From assembly GCA_020638635.1 (NCBI GenBank), contig JACKIE010000013.1, positions 21,196 through 85,195 of the forward strand: a DNA stretch of 64,000 nt. Reading direction: 5' to 3'. This document shows positions 58,018 to 64,000 of this stretch, piece by piece. The notes below the pieces were generated by a model that searched no databases, was not told the DNA's origin, and worked only from the letters and a program-made list of their open reading frames with translations. Numbering within the stretch: the first letter of the stretch is position 1; each line of letters starts with the position of its first letter. The translations under genes and the position numbers were made by a program. Source of the stretch: Planctomycetota bacterium (GTDB taxonomy: Bacteria; Planctomycetota; UBA8742; UBA2392).

Positions 58018-59361
58018 CTACACCAGACGGCCGTAGAGGGCGGCGTCTGTGGCTGAGGTGATCTCAACCTTATAGAGCTGGCCCTTCAGCTCGCGGCCGG
58101 ATTCCACGATCACCACCTGGTTCTGCGGGTTGCGGCCTTCCTGTTTGTCGGGGTCTTTCCTGCTGGGCCCTTCGCCAAAGACTTCCGTGACCGTGCCGAC
58201 TTTTTTCTGGTTTTCCTCGGCGGCCCACTGGCGCTGCAGCTTCATCAGTCTGTTGATGCGGCGCTTTTTCAATTCAAGGGGCACGTCGTCGGGCAGGCCC
58301 TGTTCCTTGGCCGGCGTGTAGTCGCGCTCGCTGTACATGAAGATGTACGCGTTCTGGAAACGCGTGCGCTCATGCAGCTCGATGGTTTTCTCGAAGTCTT
58401 CTTCGGTCTCGCCGCTGAAGCCCACGATGGTGTCGCCCGCCAGGCCCATGTCGGGCACGGCCTCGCGCGCGGCGGCCACCAGCTCAAGGTAGCGCTCGAA
58501 GGTGTAACCGCGGCGCATGCGCTTGAGCACGCTGTCACTGCCCGATTGGGCCGGGAAGTGCAGGTAGGGCATCAGGTTGGGCAGGTCTTTGAACGCTTGA
58601 AACAGCTCGGGCTTCAGGTCGCTGGGGTGGCTGGTGATGAAACGCAGGCGCCTGAGGCCCTGGATGTCCGCCACGGCGTACAGCAGCTCGGAAAGCGTGC
58701 GGCGCCGCGGCTGCAGGCGCTTGCCGTAGCTGTCGATGTTCTGGCCCAGCAGCGTGATTTCCTGGGTGCCCTCACCCACCAGGATCTTGCACTCCTCGAC
58801 GATTTCCTCGAGCGGCCGTGAACTTTCCATGCCGCGGGTGTTGGGCACCACGCAGTAGGTGCAGTGGTGGTCGCAGCCGCGCATCACGGCCACGTAGGCG
58901 CTCTGGCGGGTTTCGCGCGCCTTGAGGCGCTTTTCGGTCTCGACTTCTTCGTCGCGGCCGACGGCCAAAATGCGCTTGCCCGTGGCACGCACCTGGCGCA
59001 CGTATTCGTCGATCTTGGTGAAGTGCGCAGTGCCGGCCACGATGTCGACGTAGGGCGCGCGCCGGAAGATCAGCTTGCCTTCCTTCTGGGCCATGCAGCC
59101 GAGCACGCCGATCACCAGGTCCGGGTTTTCGCGCTTCAGGACCTTCATGCGCCCCAGCCACGAGTAGGCCTTTTCCTCGGCCTTCTCGCGCACGCTGCAA
59201 GTGTTCACCAGCAGCACGTCGGCGTCGGCGGGACGCGCGGCCACGTTCAGGCCGTCGCCCTCCAGTGTCGCCATGGCGAGCTCAGAATCGAGCTCGTTCA
59301 TCTGGCAGCCGATGGTGTACACGAACGCCTTGCCGGCCCTGGTTGTGGTCTGATGCGCCAT
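58018..59361 (-). CDS. miaB: tRNA-2-methylthio-N6-dimethylallyladenosine synthase
   Basis: This 447-aa protein is the radical SAM enzyme that adds a methylthio group to position 37 of tRNAs with A36-A37. The first Fe-S cluster is bound by Cys19 (TIGCQMNELDS), Cys55 (NTCSVREKAE) and Cys89 (LGCMAQ). The radical SAM cluster is in CDHHCTYC (Cys163, Cys167 and Cys170), with SHPSDL and AGDTIVGF further on. A C-terminal TRAM-like region ends at LYGRLV. The start is the ATG at MAHQTTTRAGKAF; the open frame upstream lacks family sequence. An insert of about 12 residues (GEGPSRKDPDKQEGRN) sits before the TRAM part. Confidence 0.95.
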   Translation of the reverse strand: MAHQTTTRAGKAFVYTIGCQMNELDSELAMATLEGDGLNVAARPADADVLLVNTCSVREKAEEKAYSWLGRMKVLKRENPDLVIGVLGCMAQKEGKLIFRRAPYVDIVAGTAHFTKIDEYVRQVRATGKRILAVGRDEEVETEKRLKARETRQSAYVAVMRGCDHHCTYCVVPNTRGMESSRPLEEIVEECKILVGEGTQEITLLGQNIDSYGKRLQPRRRTLSELLYAVADIQGLRRLRFITSHPSDLKPELFQAFKDLPNLMPYLHFPAQSGSDSVLKRMRRGYTFERYLELVAAAREAVPDMGLAGDTIVGFSGETEEDFEKTIELHERTRFQNAYIFMYSERDYTPAKEQGLPDDVPLELKKRRINRLMKLQRQWAAEENQKKVGTVTEVFGEGPSRKDPDKQEGRNPQNQVVIVESGRELKGQLYKVEITSATDAALYGRLV

Positions 59362-59442
59362 GGGCCAGAAGGTACCGCGTACAGGCCGGCCTGCCAATGA
59401 GGGGCGTTTTGTCAGGCGGCAGTCGGCTGGCGGCAGGAGGCA

Positions 59443-59472
59443 GGAACAGGAGCCGCAAGCGCAAGCGCGCGG
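59443..59472 (+). repeat. 30-bp dispersed repeat, copy B
   Basis: It matches the copy at 10814-10843 at 29 of 30 bases (GGAACAGGAGCCGCAAGCGC, then AAGCGCGCGG). The spacer around it is full of other short repeats, including GGCGGCAGG-type units before it and after it. Confidence 0.7.
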
Positions 59473-59496
59473 GGATTCAGGCGGCAGGAGGGTACA

Positions 59497-59541
59497 AACC
59501 GGGCGGATGCCTGACACTTTGAACCGGGCGGATGCCTGACA
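59497..59541 (+). repeat. Direct 20-bp repeat pair with 25-bp period
   Basis: AACCGGGCGGATGCCTGACA occurs twice, five bases apart (CTTTG between). The GATGCCTGACA end is close to the GGTGCCTGACCCC arm of the recQ elements. It lies in the spacer between divergent miaB and the LRR gene. Confidence 0.75.
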
Positions 59542-59613
59542 GTTGACTTTAACGGCGGCAGGAAACTGCCGCCTGCCGCCTGCAGACTGCTATACTCAAT
59601 GCGGAGGACACCC

Positions 59614-61755
59614 ATGCGAACCCTCTTGTTGCTGGCCCTGGCGCTGGCTTGCGGCTTTTTGCAGGCCGCGCTCGAGCCGCGTGATGAGGCGCTGCTGCAG
59701 GCCTGGCTGAATGGCGAAGTGAAGCTGCCCGGCGCTCTGCCCGTCGGCTACGCCCACCAGTTCGAGGTCGGCGACCTGCAGGAAGCCGAAGTGCTCGACC
59801 GCGGCGTCTACCGCACCATCCGTCTGCATGTCGTCGGCAAGCTCGAAGACCGCTTCGTGGCCGAGGCCCACAACGGCCGCGGCCTGGTGGTCGCCGGCCT
59901 GATGGACAACAACGGCGTGTTCAGCAAGGCCTGGGCCGGGCGCGCGGGCGAGAAGCCCGTCGAGGTGGCGTTCAACGAGCAGCCCGGTCAGCAGGCCCTG
60001 ATGCACGAGGCCCTGCGCATGCCGTGGTCGGATGCGCTGTACCAGTTGGCGGCGAGCAGCTTTCGCGAGGGCGAGAAGTTCAAGCTGGGCGATGCGGAGT
60101 TGACGGTGCAAGCGCCCGGTTACGAGCTGTCGGGCGTGTCATACGAAGTGCTGCTGAGCCACGGGGAAGACGCCTGGTTCGGACCGTACTGGCAATGGAA
60201 GGCCGGCGAGCGCGTGTTGTACAAGGTGAAGCGTCGCGAGAAGCTGGCCAAGCCCGAGCCCCTGCTGGAGTGGTCCGAAGTGCTGAAGGACGCGCCCAAA
60301 CCAGCCAAGGCCCCGGAATGGAAGCCCCCCAAAGACGAATGGGAAATCACCAAACGCGAAGACGGCAGCCTGCTGGTGTTCAGCTATGACTGCAGATCGA
60401 CCTTCAGTATCGATGGAAGCGAGCCGCAACCGCTGAACCTGCCGGGTCCTTTCGTGGTGCCCGCCGGCGAGTCGCTGACCGTAAATGTGGGCGACTCTCC
60501 CTGGGAGTTCGAGAAACATGTGCTCGAGCAGACGGCCAGGCTGCCTGTCAGCGTGGCGAGCTTGAGCGGGTCGGCCTGCTGCGACTCCGGCCTGCGCGCG
60601 CTGGAGGGATACACTTCGCTGCGCTCCCTGACGCTGTTTCGTCGGCCGTCCGTGAAGGGGCTTCCAGCGCCGCCGGATGAACTCACCGCTGACGGCGCCA
60701 AGGCTGTGGCCCGCATGGGCACGCTGACCGAACTGGCAATCTTGTTCATGGGCCAGCCCCGCTTGACGTCTGAATTCTGGTCGGCGCTGGGGGACGGAAA
60801 AGCCATCCAGACGCTGTACTTGAAGCTGCCGGGGCTGGAATCCCTGCCCGATGCCATCTTCGGTTGGAAGAGTCTCAACACCCTGCATCTGTGGGAAACA
60901 GGCGCCGGCGGCATCGACAGCCTGGTCGGGTTGACTGAGCTCAGCCTGATGGACGTGACGCTTTCTCCGCTGGCTTGCGGGCAGGTTGCGGCGCTTCCAA
61001 AGATCAGCAAACTTGCCCTGATCCGCGCCGGCTTTCCGGCGGGCAAGCTGGCGCAGATGCAGACCCTGACAGAACTGTCGATCAGGGAAAAGGCCGATGA
61101 GGCCACTTGGCTGATCCAGTCGGCGGGAAAACTGAAAGCACTCAAGAGACTGGAGCTGCAGGTTGCCGGTTTGGTCGGCGAAGACCTGATCCCCCTGCGC
61201 ACGGGAGTGGTTGAGTCGCTCTGCGTCTACGGCGGACTGGATCGCAGCGATGACGTTGCGTCGCTGGCGAAGCTCAAGAACGTGCGCGAACTGGAATTGA
61301 CCGGCGTGAAGGGCGCCGATGTGGCCGCGTTGAAGGCGCTGGCTGCTCCGGGCACCTTGACGAAGTTGACCCTGACCGCGCCTGTGCTGGCGCGCTCGCG
61401 CAAGGCGAGTGAAGAACTGGCGGCGCTGGCGGCCTTCGATTGTCTGCAAGAGCTGCATGTGCGCGAAGGGGGCATGGCCAAAGCTGGGCCGCTGGGTTTC
61501 GCCAAGTTCAGCAAACTGAAGGTCTTGAGCCTTGAGAAGTTGAGCGTCGAGACCGAGTTGCTGGCCGAGCTGGCCGCGTGCGAGAAGCTGGAGGACCTGT
61601 CGTTTGCCGGCTCGCTTCTGCCCCCGGACGCGCTTGAGACAATGAAAAAGTTGAAGACGCTAAAAACGCTCAACCTGCGCGGCTGCCTGAGCATCGCGCC
61701 CGAAGACGTCGCCGCCCTGAAAGCGGCATTGCCCGACTGCGCAATCACCAGGTAG
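59614..61755 (+). CDS. Exported leucine-rich-repeat-like protein
   Basis: This 713-aa protein has a signal peptide (LLLLALALACGFLQAA). Residues about 25-200 are a beta-rich domain. Residues about 325-705 are leucine-rich repeats of roughly 23 residues (LTELAILFMG, LKNVRELELTGVKGADVAAL, LKTLKTLNLRGC). The curved LRR surface suggests protein binding in the periplasm or at the cell surface. The ATG has GGAGG six bases upstream; an in-frame ATG five codons earlier lacks one. No catalytic motif is seen. It faces away from miaB. Confidence 0.75.
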   Translation: MRTLLLLALALACGFLQAALEPRDEALLQAWLNGEVKLPGALPVGYAHQFEVGDLQEAEVLDRGVYRTIRLHVVGKLEDRFVAEAHNGRGLVVAGLMDNNGVFSKAWAGRAGEKPVEVAFNEQPGQQALMHEALRMPWSDALYQLAASSFREGEKFKLGDAELTVQAPGYELSGVSYEVLLSHGEDAWFGPYWQWKAGERVLYKVKRREKLAKPEPLLEWSEVLKDAPKPAKAPEWKPPKDEWEITKREDGSLLVFSYDCRSTFSIDGSEPQPLNLPGPFVVPAGESLTVNVGDSPWEFEKHVLEQTARLPVSVASLSGSACCDSGLRALEGYTSLRSLTLFRRPSVKGLPAPPDELTADGAKAVARMGTLTELAILFMGQPRLTSEFWSALGDGKAIQTLYLKLPGLESLPDAIFGWKSLNTLHLWETGAGGIDSLVGLTELSLMDVTLSPLACGQVAALPKISKLALIRAGFPAGKLAQMQTLTELSIREKADEATWLIQSAGKLKALKRLELQVAGLVGEDLIPLRTGVVESLCVYGGLDRSDDVASLAKLKNVRELELTGVKGADVAALKALAAPGTLTKLTLTAPVLARSRKASEELAALAAFDCLQELHVREGGMAKAGPLGFAKFSKLKVLSLEKLSVETELLAELAACEKLEDLSFAGSLLPPDALETMKKLKTLKTLNLRGCLSIAPEDVAALKAALPDCAITR

Positions 61756-61907
61756 CGGGTGTTCCAAACACCGGGGGTGGATTGTAGCCGCGACGGTCAG
61801 AGCGGGGCCCTACCTTGGGCTATCAAGGAGGCCTTACTGTGACTTCAACTACCCCGTTTGGTAAACTTCGCGCGGATGGGCGCTCACCTGTGGCACGGGA
61901 GCCGATC

Positions 61908-62918
61908 ATGAACCAACCCAGACCCGATGGATTCCAGCCCGCCCCGTGGGATGCTGGAAAACCAAAAGTACCCAACCCGCCGCCCGGCTATCCGCCCCAG
62001 CCCGGGCCGGTCCCGGCGTTCCCGCCGCAACCGCCGGCGCCTGGCTACGGAGCGCAGCCCCCGGCCGGCCCGCCTCCGGGCGCCGGCTTCGGCGGCGGCG
62101 ACATGGGCCGCGCCCGTACCAGGCAGATGCCGGGTCCGCAGGCCGCGCCGCCTGGATACGGAGCGCCACAGCAGGGTTACCCCGCGCCCAACCCCGGTTA
62201 CGGCGCCCCGCCCCAGGGGCAACCGTACCCGCAGCCGGCGGGCGCGCCCCAAGGCCAGCCCTATGGCGCTCAGCCCTACCCGGTGCCGGCCGGCAAGCCG
62301 ACTTCCGTGCTGGCGATTCTGTCCCTAGTGGGTGTCGGGGTGGGTCTGATCGCCGGCTTGGCAACTCTCGGGCTTGTGAGCTTGCCGTTCTTCCTGGCCG
62401 GCTCGATCCTCGGTTACCTCGGCATGCGCGAGACTGCGGCGTGGGGCAAGAAGACCGGCCGCGGCATGGCACTGGGGGGCGCGATAGCCAACACGATCCT
62501 GCTTGTGTTGAACGTCGGGGGATTGTTGGCGATGCTCCTGTTCGCGCAGGCGGCGGTGCAGTCCGTTGAGGGCAACTTCAAGGCCGTCGAGGACGGAGCG
62601 CTGATCCAGCAGCGCATCTACATGTACGCTAAAGCCAAGGGCGACCTGAAGCCCGGTGGACCCCAGTTCCGGCAGGGATTCCAGAATGACACCGCGGCAG
62701 CCGGGCCGCAGCTGCAGGTGACGGACCTGGTGACGCAGGCCGAGCTGAAGAACCCGATCGAGCAATACTCGCTCACTATCGGCACTGAATCGGCTACCGT
62801 ATGGTGGGACGACCCGCACGGCGAGCGCATGCAGGTGGGCGAGTACGCGAGATTCGGGAGTTTCGATTCCAGCGATTTTGACGACTGGGACAGCACAGCG
62901 CCGCCCCGCAGAAAGTAG
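61908..62918 (+). CDS. Proline-rich DUF4190-type membrane protein, paralogue 1
   Basis: This 336-aa protein has a proline-, glycine- and glutamine-rich N-terminal tail of about 125 residues (PGYGAPPQGQPYPQPAG and similar), then a membrane hairpin typical of DUF4190: LAILSLVGVGVGLIAGLATLG, IPFF-like LPFFLAGSILGYLGM and a third helix ending LLAMLLFAQAAV. A soluble end of about 100 residues follows (VTDLVTQAELKNPIEQYSLT). The tail is probably cytoplasmic and disordered. The ATG was picked for GGGAG upstream. Two paralogues follow directly. Confidence 0.75.
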   Translation: MNQPRPDGFQPAPWDAGKPKVPNPPPGYPPQPGPVPAFPPQPPAPGYGAQPPAGPPPGAGFGGGDMGRARTRQMPGPQAAPPGYGAPQQGYPAPNPGYGAPPQGQPYPQPAGAPQGQPYGAQPYPVPAGKPTSVLAILSLVGVGVGLIAGLATLGLVSLPFFLAGSILGYLGMRETAAWGKKTGRGMALGGAIANTILLVLNVGGLLAMLLFAQAAVQSVEGNFKAVEDGALIQQRIYMYAKAKGDLKPGGPQFRQGFQNDTAAAGPQLQVTDLVTQAELKNPIEQYSLTIGTESATVWWDDPHGERMQVGEYARFGSFDSSDFDDWDSTAPPRRK

Positions 62919-62926
62919 AAGGAACC

Positions 62927-63763
62927 GTGAACGACAACCTTCCACAGGATTCTTCGGAGGGCAGGCCTCCCGATCCGCACCCGGCGCAGCAGGGCCAGCA
63001 GTACTCTGCTTCCAGGCCCGTGTACCCGGGCGGGCCTTCGGCGCCGCCGCCATACCCGGGCTCGTACCCGCCGCCGGGCTATCCACCCCCGGGTCAACCA
63101 TACGGCCAGCAGATGCCACCCCCGCCGTATCCGTACCAGCAACTGCAGCCCTTCAGTGTGAAGGCGATCATCTCGATGGTGTGCGGCGGTGTGAGCGTGC
63201 TGTTCTGGCCGCTCGGCCCGCTGACGGGCATTGCCGGCACGATCCTGGGCTTTCTCGGCATGAAGGAAAGCAAGCAGCCCGGCGGCACCCACCGCGGCTG
63301 GGGCCTGGCGCTGGCGGGCCTGATCACCAGCCTGATCATGTTCGTGATTTCGCTGGGTGTGTACGCCATCATGGGCTTCGCGTTCACCATGGCGATGGAC
63401 GAGCAGGAGCGCATGAAGTCCGAGCGCATGGAGTCGCGCACCCGCCAGGACATGGATCTGATCAAGGAACGCCTGAAGCTTTACTACATCGAGAATAGCT
63501 CGTCGCTCGAGCCGGGCGGCCCCGTGGTGAAAGACGGCTGGGACGGCGGCCTGTTTCCCGACAACCACCCCAAGGTTACGGGCAAGCTGAAGCTCACTGA
63601 CCTGGTGCGCGCGACGGACCTGCAGAACTCCCTCAGCGAATACAGCCTGGAGATCAGCGGAAGACAGAGCGCGGCGATCAGCCACACCAACTCCGGTGCT
63701 CGCTTGATCATCGACAGCCTGGACAACGATCGCTGGCGATACGAGGAAGGGAGCAACCCCTGA
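62927..63763 (+). CDS. Proline-rich DUF4190-type membrane protein, paralogue 2
   Basis: This 278-aa protein starts at a GTG with AAGGA upstream, eight bases after paralogue 1. A proline- and tyrosine-rich tail (PPGYPPPGQPYGQQMPPPPY) precedes three membrane helices (IISMVCGGVSVLFWPLG, LALAGLITSLIMFVISLGVY). The C-terminal soluble part (KLTDLVRATDLQNSLSEYSL) matches that of paralogue 1 closely in pattern, so the pair arose by duplication. The stop overlaps the next start by one base. Function unknown; the end region may be a shared ligand domain. Confidence 0.75.
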   Translation: MNDNLPQDSSEGRPPDPHPAQQGQQYSASRPVYPGGPSAPPPYPGSYPPPGYPPPGQPYGQQMPPPPYPYQQLQPFSVKAIISMVCGGVSVLFWPLGPLTGIAGTILGFLGMKESKQPGGTHRGWGLALAGLITSLIMFVISLGVYAIMGFAFTMAMDEQERMKSERMESRTRQDMDLIKERLKLYYIENSSSLEPGGPVVKDGWDGGLFPDNHPKVTGKLKLTDLVRATDLQNSLSEYSLEISGRQSAAISHTNSGARLIIDSLDNDRWRYEEGSNP

Positions 63764-64000
63764 TGGCCGGGCCCCAGCCGTACATTCCTCCGCCTCCACC
63801 TCCGCCGCCCTACGGCTACTATGAGGGCGCGCCCAGCGCCAAACCCACCAGCGGCAAGGCCATCGCCTCGCTGATCTGCGGGCTGGTAGGCTTCCTGGTG
63901 ATCTGTTACGTGCCTGGCATCGCGGCATTGGTCGGCGTGGTGCTCGGCATCCTGGCCATCATCGAGACCGGCGCCGAGGGCAAGCGCTCCGGTCGCGGGC
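63763..64000 (+). CDS. Proline-rich DUF4190-type membrane protein, paralogue 3, cut by window edge
   Basis: The visible 79 residues begin with a short proline/tyrosine tail (PYIPPPPPPPPYGYYEGAPS) and the first DUF4190 helices (AIASLICGLVGFLVICYVPG, LVGVVLGILAIIETG). The KRSGRG end is the usual cytoplasmic loop (compare KKTGRGMALGG in paralogue 1). The frame is open to the end of the window, so the gene continues. The TGATG overlap makes it part of the operon. Confidence 0.75.
   Translation, partial: MAGPQPYIPPPPPPPPYGYYEGAPSAKPTSGKAIASLICGLVGFLVICYVPGIAALVGVVLGILAIIETGAEGKRSGRG

Overview
The window looks like chromosome from an uncultured-type member of the Planctomycetota. It is GC-rich and densely coded. 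The clues are an adjacent DUF1549/DUF1553 and DUF1501 gene pair, two prenyltransferase/squalene-cyclase-like toroid proteins, proline-rich DUF4190-type membrane proteins, many exported proteins of unknown function, and hairpin-rich spacers. Phylum assignment is inference from gene content. No rRNA, tRNA, CRISPR array, insertion sequence or complete prophage was seen.

Layout. 1-7.1 kb: an exopolysaccharide locus with two divergent arms. The left arm has a sugar-nucleotide epimerase (cut by the window edge), a Wza-like export lipoprotein and a Wzz-like co-polymerase. The right arm has a Wzy/ligase-like membrane protein, a GT4 glycosyltransferase and a TPR protein. 7.2-13.8 kb: unknown proteins, a TPR protein with an embedded C39-type peptidase domain, a molybdenum-carrier-like protein, a lone fused TssB-TssC sheath protein and a small membrane protein. 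14-20.6 kb: an M61 peptidase, two tandem membrane diguanylate cyclases, a coiled-coil protein and arginase. 20.8-23.9 kb: a compact operon with a 79-aa protein, an ABC-ATPase fused to a GNAT domain, and a terminase-like ATPase/nuclease, with no capsid or portal genes. 24-28.5 kb: a class III adenylate cyclase with its partner gene, a TPR/zinc-finger protein and panB. 28.5-34.7 kb: Dps, zinc-ribbon membrane proteins, a 937-aa exported toroid protein and a second GT4. 34.9-40 kb: a molybdopterin-domain protein, dCTP deaminase, adenosine deaminase and an exported HEAT/VWA protein. 40.2-45.9 kb: the DUF1549, DUF1501, triheme cytochrome and exported-protein run. 46-53.7 kb, all on the minus strand: an exported alpha/beta hydrolase, membrane proteins, GNAT, RecQ and small proteins. 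53.9-57 kb: an ECF sigma factor followed by a membrane protein with six 26-residue repeats and a C-terminal toroid. 57-64 kb: a TerB-like protein, MiaB, an exported LRR-like protein and three DUF4190-type paralogues.

How the genes fit together. The left end makes and exports a polysaccharide. Cyclic nucleotide signalling is represented by two diguanylate cyclases and one adenylate cyclase. The sigma factor and its neighbour probably form an envelope-sensing unit.

The least ordinary features are: (1) palindromic elements inserted in frame inside recQ; (2) a family of intergenic hairpin clusters, some folded inside a long outer stem that begins and ends at stop codons, with many GNRA-type tetraloops; (3) the ABC-GNAT plus terminase-like module; (4) the orphan TssB-TssC fusion; (5) the 26-residue repeat protein next to the sigma factor.
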